Part shown: positions 21,473-29,172 of the stretch, piece by piece
Layout: each line of letters begins with the position of its first letter
Position numbering within the stretch: position 1 is the stretch's first letter
Virus record (IMG/VR): IMGVR_UViG_3300027733_000116
Span: 1-37,168 of that record
Reading direction: 5' to 3' (one strand)
Length of the DNA: 37,168 bases
Source: a virus
The notes under the pieces: model-generated
What the model saw: only the letters and a program-made list of their open reading frames with translations
Databases searched by the model: none
What the model was told of the DNA's origin: nothing
Program-made: the position numbers and the translations under genes

Positions 21473-22294
21473 ATGGCCCTAGTTGGTAATTACTCCGTCT
21501 TTGACAAGCTGCCGTTAAAATACTGCACTGGGCAAAATTTGGCTATTACGGCTGGGCAAGTTGGTGCACGAAGTAATTTCTCAGAGTCAGGCCGTGTGCG
21601 TAGCCGCATGATGCAGTCTGAAACGACTGTTGCGGACGAGTATTACGCTTTGCCAAATGGCAGCTATCCCCCGCTAACGTGGTTTATCCCACAGCAAGCA
21701 GGACAGATTGGCAGTAGCAACCAGATTTACGGCAACGGCGTATCGGCTGGTAACTTAGCAGGCGGATTGTCATCTGATGCTAACCTGACAGGCGCGGGTG
21801 ACATTACAAACGGCAACCTAACGCTGATTGCCCAGCTAATCGCATCACTCACGGGTGCGGGTGATGTTACGCCGCCACCGTCATTAGTTGGCACGCTGTT
21901 CATGTTCAGCAACCAGCTTACGGGTGCTGGCGCTGTTGCTGCTACTCTCACGGCGTTCGCATCTGTTCAAGCTGATCTAGCGGGTACAGGCACACTAGCT
22001 GTCGTGCCATACGCTACGGGCGAACTTGCGGCTAACATTACAGGGCAATCAGAGTTGTCGCCACAGAGCCTTGCGGCTGCGGTGTGGAGCGCATTGGCAG
22101 CACAGTTCAACGTCAACGGAACGATGGGCCAAAAACTAAATGCGGCTGCGTCTGGTAACATTGACTACCAGACTTTGGCGGATGCAATTGTAGCTGCAAT
22201 GAATGATAACCCACCAGATGTTAACATTGCATTGATCAACGGGATCGACGTTGATGGTGACGGAACGGAGGCCGTACCGTGGGGGCCAGTTTAA
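21473..22294 (+). CDS. Structural protein with repeated LTGAG motifs
   Basis: A 273-residue protein. An N-terminal domain (GNYSVFDKLPLKYCTG... YYALPNGSYPPLTWFIPQQAG) is followed by a run of near-repeats: LTGAGDITNGNL, LTGAGDVTPPP, LTGAGAVAATL, LAGTGTLAVV and ITGQSEL (residues 97-195), then SLAAAVWSALAAQFNVNGTMGQKL. Such repeats suit a fibrous part. Its ATG follows the previous stop by one base. The end overlaps the next gene in another frame at a run of five Gs. Confidence 0.65.
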   Translation: MALVGNYSVFDKLPLKYCTGQNLAITAGQVGARSNFSESGRVRSRMMQSETTVADEYYALPNGSYPPLTWFIPQQAGQIGSSNQIYGNGVSAGNLAGGLSSDANLTGAGDITNGNLTLIAQLIASLTGAGDVTPPPSLVGTLFMFSNQLTGAGAVAATLTAFASVQADLAGTGTLAVVPYATGELAANITGQSELSPQSLAAAVWSALAAQFNVNGTMGQKLNAAASGNIDYQTLADAIVAAMNDNPPDVNIALINGIDVDGDGTEAVPWGPV

Positions 22295-22776
22295 GTTGGG
22301 GCAATTCGTTTGGTAAAGCCTGGGGCGTAAGCTTTGGTCGCGGCGAAATCTTGGCTGGCGGCGGTGGTGAGGATTCACGAAGCAGCAGACGCAAACGCAA
22401 TAGGATTAAAAGATTAGGCTTCACCAACGAACGCGCAATCTTGAAAGCATCTCTAGCGGCAAGACAGGCAAAGAATGAACTTGATGCATTAAGTGAAAGC
22501 ACGCCTACTGTTTCACAGAATGCAACAGAAGCGATTAACGACTATCTAAATGAAAAGGGCGAAGCTCAAGCATTACAGGCACAGCTTGATAAACTGTTAA
22601 GCCAATTAAGCGTTAAGGATGTCAACGATACTAACGATCTTAATTACAGTGTCGACGCAGAAGCTGCTAAAAAGGAAATACAAGAGTTCCTTGATGACAA
22701 CAGAGAAGCAATTGAAGTGCTGTTGCTTGATGAGCAAAAGAATAACAGATTGCTTCTAACGATTATGGGTTTTTGA
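22279..22776 (+). CDS. Structural or assembly protein with coiled helices
   Basis: A 165-residue protein. The start SLSWGNSFGKAWGVSFGRGE is a Trp-Gly repeat that is usually the tail of a preceding beta region; then a basic stretch (SRSSRRKRNRIKRLG) and long helices (KASLAARQAKNELDAL, AQALQAQLDKLLSQL, AKKEIQEFLDDNREAIEVLLL). The GTG start has GGAGG 7 bases upstream. It overlaps the preceding gene by 16 bases. Either a separate coupled protein or the -1 extension of the preceding one. Confidence 0.6.
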   Translation: MGASLSWGNSFGKAWGVSFGRGEILAGGGGEDSRSSRRKRNRIKRLGFTNERAILKASLAARQAKNELDALSESTPTVSQNATEAINDYLNEKGEAQALQAQLDKLLSQLSVKDVNDTNDLNYSVDAEAAKKEIQEFLDDNREAIEVLLLDEQKNNRLLLTIMGF

Positions 22777-22821
22777 CATCATTGCATTATTTGCAAAAAT
22801 ATGTGATGGTGCAAATATGTG
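22774..22821 (+). promoter_or_regulatory. Region with TTGACA and direct repeats before the scaffold gene
   Basis: TTGACA at 22774-22779 is a perfect -35, but the -10 at 18 bases (AATATG) is poor. Two direct repeats follow, TGCAAAAATATGTG (22792-22805) and TGCAAATATGTG (22810-22821), 18 bases apart. The 89-base gap precedes scaffold and coat, whose products are needed in bulk. Could be a promoter with activator sites; weakly supported. Confidence 0.35.
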
Positions 22822-22865
22822 GTTCCACTCTCCACAAAATTAGGGTGAGTTAATGGGGTTAAAAC

Positions 22866-23723
22866 ATGACAACGGCAGAAATGGATAACAACGACAATAT
22901 AGACACGATCGACATTGAAACAGAATCCACTGAGCAAGCAGAAGATGAGACCAATTCCATCGACCTTGCTGATGATGAAGAAGATGACGAGGATGAAGTC
23001 GTAATATCTATCGGAGAGGAATCGCCACCTCAAGATGAAGAAGTTCGTGCGCCAGCATGGGTGCGTGAATTGCGTAAATCAAATCGGGAAAAAGAGCGGA
23101 AGATAAAAGAACTTGAAGCAAAGCTGAATACATCGGTAGCTGAGACTAAACCAGTTGCATTAGTATCTAAGCCAACGCTTGAAAGTTGCGATTATGATTC
23201 CGACGAGTATGAACAGAAGCTAGCTGATTGGTATGACCACAAGCGGGAATACGATGCAGCCGAAGCCAATGCCAAGGCCCAGCAAGACGCTGAAGCTAAG
23301 GCATGGCAGGACAAGCTTGATTCCTATGCGAAGGCTAAATCTTCGTTGAAGGTGCGGGACTATGAAGAAGCTGAGGCTACGGCTTTGGACACATTCAACG
23401 TCACGCAACAGGGAATAGTTCTACAAGGCTCTGACAATCCTGCTTTGCTTATCTACGCAATTGGCAAAAGCACTAAGCGAGCAAAGGAACTTGCAGCAAT
23501 CACCGACCCCGTAAAGTTTGCCTTTGCGGTAGCAAAACTGGAGACTCAGTTGAAAGTAACAAACCGTAGGGCGGCAACCGCGCCAGAACGCACCATTACC
23601 ACAAGCGGTGGTCGTGTCTCTGGCACCATTGATTCGCAACTTGATCGCTTACGCGCAGAAGCTTTAAAGACCGGAGATTTGTCAAAGGTCATGGAGTATA
23701 AGCGCCGTAATAAGAAAACCTAA
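22866..23723 (+). CDS. Scaffolding protein (P22 gp8-like)
   Basis: A 285-residue hydrophilic protein close to P22 gp8 in length (303) and place (between the portal region and coat). The first 60 residues are strongly acidic (ESTEQAEDETNSID, DDEEDDEDE), then basic and helical (LRKSNREKERKIKELEAKL), a long helical middle (YDAAEANAKAQQDAEAKAWQDKL) and a basic end (MEYKRRNKK) that fits the coat-binding helix-turn-helix of scaffolds. It would drive coat assembly and leave before packaging. GGGG lies 9 bases before the ATG. Confidence 0.85.
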   Translation: MTTAEMDNNDNIDTIDIETESTEQAEDETNSIDLADDEEDDEDEVVISIGEESPPQDEEVRAPAWVRELRKSNREKERKIKELEAKLNTSVAETKPVALVSKPTLESCDYDSDEYEQKLADWYDHKREYDAAEANAKAQQDAEAKAWQDKLDSYAKAKSSLKVRDYEEAEATALDTFNVTQQGIVLQGSDNPALLIYAIGKSTKRAKELAAITDPVKFAFAVAKLETQLKVTNRRAATAPERTITTSGGRVSGTIDSQLDRLRAEALKTGDLSKVMEYKRRNKKT

Positions 23724-23741
23724 TTTTTCGGAGTTAATATA

Positions 23742-25016
23742 ATGGCTAACGCTTTTTCAAAAGAAGAAATTGTTGCCTTTGAGAATATCCTTGAAGGCTT
23801 CCATGACGCTTTGATCCTTTCAAAGAACGTCAACATCTACAACACTAATGGCGTAACTATGGAACGCGCTCGTGACACTATGTGGCGTCCGCAACCATAC
23901 ATCGCTCAGTCGTTCACTCGTACTGTTGGCACGACCATTGCTTCTGATGTTCAGACAATGACTCAGCTTTCTGTTCCTTCGACCTTGGGCTTCAGCCCTT
24001 GTTCAGCGTGGGAAATGAATGCTCTGGAACTTCGTGATGCTCTACAGGAAAATCGCCTTGGCGATGCTGCAAAGCAGAAGCTTGCATCTGACATCAACCT
24101 TTCCGTTATGGATTTGGCTGCTGCTCAGGGTACGCTTGTTGTTGACGTAACAACTGCTGCTGGCGATTATGATGACATCGCACTTTGCGACAGCATCATG
24201 AACGAACAGGGTGTTATGGCTGGTGATCGCTACCTCGCATTGTCGAGCCGCGATTATAACGGCATGGCTGGTAACTTGGCAGTAGCGACTCGCTCGTTCA
24301 CTGGCAACAAGTCGGCTAATGCATATGAGCGTTCGTTCGTTGGTGAAGTCGCAAGCTTCGAAACGTACAAGCTTGACTATGCTAACCGTTGTGCTGCTAA
24401 CGCTGCAACACCTACGATTGCTACCAATGGCGCACAGGTTCGTTACGTTCCTAAAGCAACCACCACCTCTACTGCTGGCGTTCTGAACGTAGATAACCGT
24501 TATCAGACCGTCACCGTCTCTACGACGACAGGCACTGTTGCGGGTGATGCGTTCACGATCACTGGTATTGAAGCTGTTCACCACATCACGAAGCGTTCGA
24601 CTGGCGAACTCAAGACGTTCCGCGTCATTGAAGTTGTCAACGGTACGTCAATGATTATCAGTCCACCAATCATCGGTGCCAACTCGTCGCCAACTGATGC
24701 TGAACTTCAGTATCAGAACGTTGAAGTAGTATCGACCTCGGCAACTGCCGCGATCAACTTCTTGAACACCACTGCTTCGAACATCAACCCGTTCTGGCGC
24801 AAGGATTCAATTGAACTCCTCCCAGGTCGTTATGCTGTTCCAGATGGCGCTGGCGTTGATGTTCTGCGTGCTGCTACGGATCAGGGCATTGAACTGGTTA
24901 TGACGAAGCGTTTTGATCCACTGACGTTCCAGACGCTTTACACGCTGGACACACTGTATGGTGTGGTTATGACGAACCCTGAAATGGCAGGTATTCTGCT
25001 TTTCAACCAAGCGTAA
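23742..25016 (+). CDS. Major capsid (coat) protein, P22 gp5-like
   Basis: A 424-residue protein, about the same length as P22 gp5 (430). Recognisable are MANAFSKEEIVAFENILEGFHDALILSKNV at the start, TMWRPQPYIAQSFTRTVG, ADEVSG-position YLALSSRDYNGMAGNLA, the beta-rich insertion domain (AGVLNVDNRYQTVTVSTTTG... AGDAFTITGIEAVHHITKRSTGELKTFRVI) and the end TLYTLDTLYGVVMTNPEMAGILLFNQ. It builds the HK97-fold icosahedral shell. It follows the scaffold by 18 bases with GGAG before the ATG and is closed by a strong terminator. Confidence 0.93.
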   Translation: MANAFSKEEIVAFENILEGFHDALILSKNVNIYNTNGVTMERARDTMWRPQPYIAQSFTRTVGTTIASDVQTMTQLSVPSTLGFSPCSAWEMNALELRDALQENRLGDAAKQKLASDINLSVMDLAAAQGTLVVDVTTAAGDYDDIALCDSIMNEQGVMAGDRYLALSSRDYNGMAGNLAVATRSFTGNKSANAYERSFVGEVASFETYKLDYANRCAANAATPTIATNGAQVRYVPKATTTSTAGVLNVDNRYQTVTVSTTTGTVAGDAFTITGIEAVHHITKRSTGELKTFRVIEVVNGTSMIISPPIIGANSSPTDAELQYQNVEVVSTSATAAINFLNTTASNINPFWRKDSIELLPGRYAVPDGAGVDVLRAATDQGIELVMTKRFDPLTFQTLYTLDTLYGVVMTNPEMAGILLFNQA

Positions 25017-25023
25017 TAGAGAT

Positions 25024-25055
25024 GGGGGGAGCTTCGGCTTCCCCCTCTTTTCTTT
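25024..25055 (+). terminator. Strong rho-independent terminator after the coat gene
   Basis: GGGGGGAGC (25024-25032), a TTCG loop and GCTTCCCCC (25037-25045) form a 9-bp stem with one G-T pair, followed by TCTTTTCTTT. It lies seven bases after the coat stop and would limit transcription into the downstream neck genes, setting coat levels apart. Confidence 0.9.
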
Positions 25056-25068
25056 AAGGAGCGAACCA

Positions 25069-25245
25069 ATGCCATTGAAAAAAGGTTTCAGCCGCGCAAC
25101 CATCGGTAAAAATATTAAGATGGAAGAAAAGGCTGGTCGCCCTAAAAATCAAGCCATTGCCATTGCACTGAATGTAGCACGCGATGCTGCCATGAAAGCA
25201 GGGAAGCCATCGAAGGCTCCTAAGCGGAAGGCAAAGAAGAAATAG
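25069..25245 (+). CDS. 58-residue Lys-rich basic protein
   Basis: A short gene with a very good ribosome site (TAAGGAG). The product starts MPLKKGFSRATIGKNIKMEE and ends with a lysine tail (KAPKRKAKKK); a central helix is KNQAIAIALNVARDAAMKAG. Its composition suggests nucleic-acid binding. A second Lys-tailed microprotein is at 27642. Similar small basic proteins occur beside coat and neck genes in related phages; role unknown. Confidence 0.65.
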   Translation: MPLKKGFSRATIGKNIKMEEKAGRPKNQAIAIALNVARDAAMKAGKPSKAPKRKAKKK

Positions 25246-25304
25246 TTATTCGTTTAATGCGTCATTTTCTGATATAAGGCAGCGCATTGAACTTGGAGGT
25301 CTAA

Positions 25305-25784
25305 ATGGGTTACACAAAGCGCCAGTTCGTAACGTCAGCCTTTGAAGAAATTGGCTTGGCTGATTACGTCTTTGACCTTCAGCCTGAACAGCTAGAAGCA
25401 GCTTTGCGCCGTTTAGATTCCATGATGGCCGAATGGAATGGAATGGGCATTCGTCTTGGCTACTCAATGCCAAGCAGCCCACAAGACAGCGACCTAGACG
25501 AGCAAACCAATGTGCCTGACAGTGCATGGGAAGCTATTATTACTAACCTCGCCATTCGTATTGCGCCTGGTTATGGTAAGGGCGTTTCACCTGAGACAAA
25601 GGTATCGGCTAAGGGCGCTTTTAACGTATTGCTGCAACGCGCTACATTCCCGCTAGAACAACAGCTTCCTTCAACTATGCCAATCGGTCAGGGCAACAAG
25701 CCTTGGCGCTGGGATAATCCTTATGTGCGGATTCCTTATGATTCTGTAAATGCTGGGCCGGATGGCCCTATCGAATGGAGTTAA
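25305..25784 (+). CDS. Packaged-DNA stabilisation / tail accessory factor gp4-like
   Basis: A 159-residue protein close to P22 gp4 (166). The start MGYTKRQFVTSAFEEIGL, then FDLQPEQLEAALRRLDSMMAEWNGMGIRLGY is the gp4 pattern of helices that wrap the portal ring, followed by WEAIITNLAIRIAPGYGK and PSTMPIGQGNKPWRWDNPYV. GGAGG sits at a normal distance before the ATG. In P22 gp4 is the first factor added to the portal after packaging. Located just before gp10-like genes, as expected. Confidence 0.88.
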   Translation: MGYTKRQFVTSAFEEIGLADYVFDLQPEQLEAALRRLDSMMAEWNGMGIRLGYSMPSSPQDSDLDEQTNVPDSAWEAIITNLAIRIAPGYGKGVSPETKVSAKGAFNVLLQRATFPLEQQLPSTMPIGQGNKPWRWDNPYVRIPYDSVNAGPDGPIEWS

Positions 25785-25787
25785 TCA

Positions 25788-26114
25788 ATGCCCACAATTA
25801 ATCAGCTACCGACTGTAACTCAGGTCTCCGGTGGAGATCAGTTGCCATTATTCGTAACGAACCAAGGTGACGCTCGTCGTTGCTCTGTCACAACCCTTAT
25901 TGAATACGTTGAGGAAAACTTTGACGCAGTCATTGCAAACACAGTGCTAACAACGCCATCGACCTTTGCCCAGCTTCCAAACGCTGTTGGCAATACTGGC
26001 GCACGGGCTTTCATCACTGACGGAAGCACCACAACATTTGCTGCTACCGTTGCTGGTGGCGGCGCAAACAAAGTCCCCGTCTATAGCGACGGCATAAATT
26101 GGAAGGTTGGCTAA
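25788..26114 (+). CDS. Small virion protein with fibre-attachment-like N-terminus
   Basis: A 108-residue protein: PTINQLPTVTQVSGGDQLPLFVTNQGDARRCSVTTLIEYVEENF then a Thr/Ala/Gly-rich beta part ending GGGANKVPVYSDGINWKVG. The start resembles the first 45 residues of the fibre at 1336. It lies between gp4-like and gp10-like genes, where tail knob or needle components would be. Its stop overlaps the next start (TAATG). I do not assign a P22 counterpart. Confidence 0.65.
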   Translation: MPTINQLPTVTQVSGGDQLPLFVTNQGDARRCSVTTLIEYVEENFDAVIANTVLTTPSTFAQLPNAVGNTGARAFITDGSTTTFAATVAGGGANKVPVYSDGINWKVG

Positions 26115-26413
26115 TGTCTTATGTAAACCCTTTTGCTCCTAATTATGGATCGAACATTGTTGCAACTCCTGCGGCAGCATCAGCATCAGTAACCATTTCG
26201 GGAACTGACAGTTCCGTCCGTCTTGTGAACACTGGCGCAAACGTCTGCTACGTTCGCATTGGTGAAACTGCTGCTACTGCAACGACTGCTGACTTGGCTG
26301 TTCGTGCTGGCAGCGAAGTTATTATACGCAAAGCAAATGGCTTCACAAAGCTTGCGCACATCTCAGCATCTGGCACAACGCTCAACATTCAAACTGGCAA
26401 TGGCGGCGTTTAA
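26114..26413 (+). CDS. Small beta-rich virion protein
   Basis: A 99-residue protein (MSYVNPFAPNYGSNIVATPAAASASVTISG...) with strands SVRLVNTGANVCYVRIGETAAT, AVRAGSEVIIRKANGF and a final LNIQTGNGG. The start at 26114 overlaps the previous stop. Proteins like this occur near neck genes and may decorate capsid or connector; no exact family. Confidence 0.6.
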   Translation: MSYVNPFAPNYGSNIVATPAAASASVTISGTDSSVRLVNTGANVCYVRIGETAATATTADLAVRAGSEVIIRKANGFTKLAHISASGTTLNIQTGNGGV

Positions 26414-26434
26414 TTGTAATTAAGGGATAAAGAT

Positions 26435-27628
26435 ATGATTATTCAACCAGGCCTTACTCAGACCATTACCGACGTTCTTGTTCCTGCTGGTGAATATATC
26501 AGCATTGGCAATGTGGGCAACGATGCCACAACCGTTTCGCTTGAGCCAATTGGCCCAACAAGCTATGAAAACTACACCCAAATTGCATCGCTTTCCAATA
26601 GCGCACAGATGTTTGGCCCTTATCCAGTTGATCGCACTGTGCGTATCGTCAGCGGACTTGAGTCAACAGCGCAATATGACGTAGGCGCTCAACCTTCTTT
26701 GCGCGACTTTCCAACTTTGACACTCGGTAGCCTTGAGCCTGTTGCACTGGTTGAGCCAGCCGCAACCTTTGTGACGCTGACGTATAATGACAACGGTGGC
26801 AATGTTCGCTTGGCAAGTGCGGGGGCGCATGGCTTGACGGCAGCAATCGCAGTAGGTGCAAGTGTTTATACAACTTGGACAGGTGGCACAGGCGTTACTG
26901 GCTTTTATGAAGTTACCGCACTGGATGCTGATACAACTGGCGTAGCGGTTACAATCGACCTACCTTACGTTTCGTCAACCGTAACGATCACCATTGCTGC
27001 ACCTGGCGTAGTAACTTGGACAGCACATGGCCTATCGGTAAATGACACTATCCGTTTCACCACTACTGGTGCATTGCCTACTGGATTGGCTATCAATACC
27101 ACATACTATATAAAGGAAGTGCTGTCAGCCAACACCTTCACCGTATCCACATCAGCAGGAGGCGCAGCAGTAACCACTAGCGGTACGCAGTCTGGCACAC
27201 AAACTGCGCTTGTTTGGTACGGCGTTGCCGTAGTTGCGGTAGCCAACACAGTAGTTACTTTGGCATCCGTCACAGTCCCTGGCTGGTCGATGGGCGTGGG
27301 CGGCGGTATGGAGATTGACGCTCTGTTCACATTGACGAATAACGCTACAGTTAAAACCTTGGGCATGACATATGGCGGCGGTGCTATCTTGTCTGCTGCT
27401 GCGGCAAGCAACACCAGCGCATCTGTTCAAAAGCTATTGTACAATCGTGGTGGATCGCAAGTTGTCAGCAACTCAACGGCTTCTGTAGGTCACGGCCTAT
27501 CAACGGGTGCAAACGTGTTCCTGAACGTCGATGCTTCAGTAGATCAGACATTTGCAATCACTGCACAGCCAGCGACTGCAAATAACCTTATGCGCCTTGA
27601 AGCGTTCAACCTTTATGTAACTTTCTAA
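26435..27628 (+). CDS. Virion structural protein with FCCH-like insert
   Basis: A 397-residue beta-rich protein. Residues 1-90 form an N-terminal sandwich (GEYISIGNVGNDATTVSLEPIGP). The middle contains the motif TWTAHGLSVNDTIRFTTTGALPTGLAINTTYYI followed by ANTFTVSTSAGG, the small beta domain also seen in E1 enzymes (FCCH) and in many phage virion proteins. The C-terminal part (SMGVGGGMEIDALFTLTN... NLMRLEAFNLYVTF) looks like a receptor or jelly-roll-like module. Probably a tail or head-fibre component. GGGAT before the start. Confidence 0.65.
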   Translation: MIIQPGLTQTITDVLVPAGEYISIGNVGNDATTVSLEPIGPTSYENYTQIASLSNSAQMFGPYPVDRTVRIVSGLESTAQYDVGAQPSLRDFPTLTLGSLEPVALVEPAATFVTLTYNDNGGNVRLASAGAHGLTAAIAVGASVYTTWTGGTGVTGFYEVTALDADTTGVAVTIDLPYVSSTVTITIAAPGVVTWTAHGLSVNDTIRFTTTGALPTGLAINTTYYIKEVLSANTFTVSTSAGGAAVTTSGTQSGTQTALVWYGVAVVAVANTVVTLASVTVPGWSMGVGGGMEIDALFTLTNNATVKTLGMTYGGGAILSAAAASNTSASVQKLLYNRGGSQVVSNSTASVGHGLSTGANVFLNVDASVDQTFAITAQPATANNLMRLEAFNLYVTF

Positions 27629-27641
27629 TAGGAGAATTAAA

Positions 27642-27764
27642 ATGCCAATGGTTGGCGGAAAAAAGTTCAGCTACGATGCAAAAGGTATGGCAATGGCAAA
27701 GAAAGCTGCCGCTAAGTCTGGCAAGTCAATGACGATGACCAAAGCAAAGAAGAAAAAGAAGTAA
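27642..27764 (+). CDS. 40-residue Lys-rich microprotein
   Basis: The short frame encodes MPMVGGKKFSYDAKGMAMAK then KKAAAKSGKSM and ends KAKKKKK. AGGAG precedes the ATG. It fills the gap between two structural genes (14 bases after one stop; its TAA ends one base before the gp10 GTG), which supports it as real. Its charge suggests DNA binding in the virion. Confidence 0.6.
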   Translation: MPMVGGKKFSYDAKGMAMAKKAAAKSGKSMTMTKAKKKKK

Positions 27765-27765
27765 A

Positions 27766-29172
27766 GTGGTTCAGATTCCAATTCTCAATGGTATATTCAC
27801 AGATAACGGGCCAGACTTTAGAACGTCTTATCCCGTTAATCTTGTGCCTACGCCAAAGTCGAATGGAATAAGCGAAGGCTTCCTACGTCCTGCTGATGGC
27901 ATTGTTGGTAACGGCACTGGCCCTGGCACTGATCGCGGCGCTATCAACTGGAATGGCGTTTGCTATCGAGTGATGGGTTCCAAGTTCTGTAGTGTGGCTG
28001 CGGATGGCACTGTGGTTGTTATTGCTGATGTGGGGAACAATGGCATAGATGTGTCAATGGATTATTCCTTTGACCTTCTGGCAATCGCATCAAACAACAA
28101 TCTATTTTATTATGATGGCACGACTGTAACGCAAGTGACCGACCCAGACTTGGGCATTGTGATCGATGTTGTTTGGGTTGATGGTTATTTCATGACCACG
28201 GATGGCGAGTTTCTTGTTGTTACGGAACTTAGTAACCCGTTCGCAGTTAACCCGTTAAAGTATGGTTCAGCAGAAGCCGACCCCGATCCAATCACTGGAT
28301 TGCTGAAGCTCCGCAATGAAGTCTATGCGCTGAACAGAAACACGATTGAAGTGTTTGACAACGTAGGCGGCGACCTATTCCCTTTTAGACGTATTGAAGG
28401 CGCTCAGATCGAAAAAGGCTCAATCGGCACACACGCTTGCTGCATCTACATGGAGACTTGTGCGTTTCTGGGTAGTGGCTGGAATGAAGCACCAGGTGTT
28501 TATCTGGGCGTGAATGCGAACGCTAATAAGATCAGTACGCAAGAGATTGACCAAATCCTGTTAAATTACACTGAAGAAGAACTTGCTTTGGTCAACATGG
28601 AAGCGCGCAACGATAGAGCGCACGACCATTTATATATCCACCTTCCTGACCGCACACTTGTATTTGATGGCGCTGGATCAAAAGAAACAGGACAGCCAGT
28701 GTGGTTCATCCTGACAAGCAGCATTGAAGGATTCTCTAAGTATCGCGCACAGAACTTTGTGTGGTGCTATGACCATTGGCTATGCGGAGATGCAACGTCG
28801 AACAAGGTTGGCTATCTTGTTAAGAACATTTCGACACAATATGGCGACACTGTGCGCTGGGAGTTCGGCACGACCATCGTTTATAACGAAGGCAGGGGTG
28901 CTATCATACAGCAGCTTGAACTGGTTGGCCTCACTGGTTCTGTTGCCTTTGGCACTGACCCGACAATCAACACAAGCTATTCGACTGATGGTGAAACGTG
29001 GAGCCAACAGAAGTTTATCAAGGCGGGTAAGACAGGGGAACGTGCAAAGCGTCTTGTCTGGTTCCAGCAGGGATGGATGCGTAACTGGCGCATACAGCGA
29101 TTCCAAGGAACGTCAGCAGCACATATGTCATTTGCGAGGCTAGAGGCGGCGATTGAGCCGTTGGCGTTCTAA
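27766..29172 (+). CDS. Packaged-DNA stabilisation protein gp10-like
   Basis: A 468-residue protein of the length of P22 gp10 (472). Family features include the start VQIPILNGIFTDNGPDFRTSYPVNLVPTP, FLRPADGI, INWNGVCYRVMGSKFC, VWVDGYFMTTDGEFLVVTEL, DPDPITGLLKLRNEVYALNRNTIEVFDN and GNLFPF-type DLFPFRRIEGAQIEKGSIG. It forms part of the tail hub that closes the portal. The start is GTG at 27766, the first codon after the microprotein; the next gene starts inside its stop (TAATG). Confidence 0.9.
   Translation: MVQIPILNGIFTDNGPDFRTSYPVNLVPTPKSNGISEGFLRPADGIVGNGTGPGTDRGAINWNGVCYRVMGSKFCSVAADGTVVVIADVGNNGIDVSMDYSFDLLAIASNNNLFYYDGTTVTQVTDPDLGIVIDVVWVDGYFMTTDGEFLVVTELSNPFAVNPLKYGSAEADPDPITGLLKLRNEVYALNRNTIEVFDNVGGDLFPFRRIEGAQIEKGSIGTHACCIYMETCAFLGSGWNEAPGVYLGVNANANKISTQEIDQILLNYTEEELALVNMEARNDRAHDHLYIHLPDRTLVFDGAGSKETGQPVWFILTSSIEGFSKYRAQNFVWCYDHWLCGDATSNKVGYLVKNISTQYGDTVRWEFGTTIVYNEGRGAIIQQLELVGLTGSVAFGTDPTINTSYSTDGETWSQQKFIKAGKTGERAKRLVWFQQGWMRNWRIQRFQGTSAAHMSFARLEAAIEPLAF

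Noticed and set aside
25250-25278. Promoter before the gp4-like gene (TATAAG at 25273-25278)
   Set aside because: The -35 candidate TCGTTT is too poor; without start mapping I do not list it.
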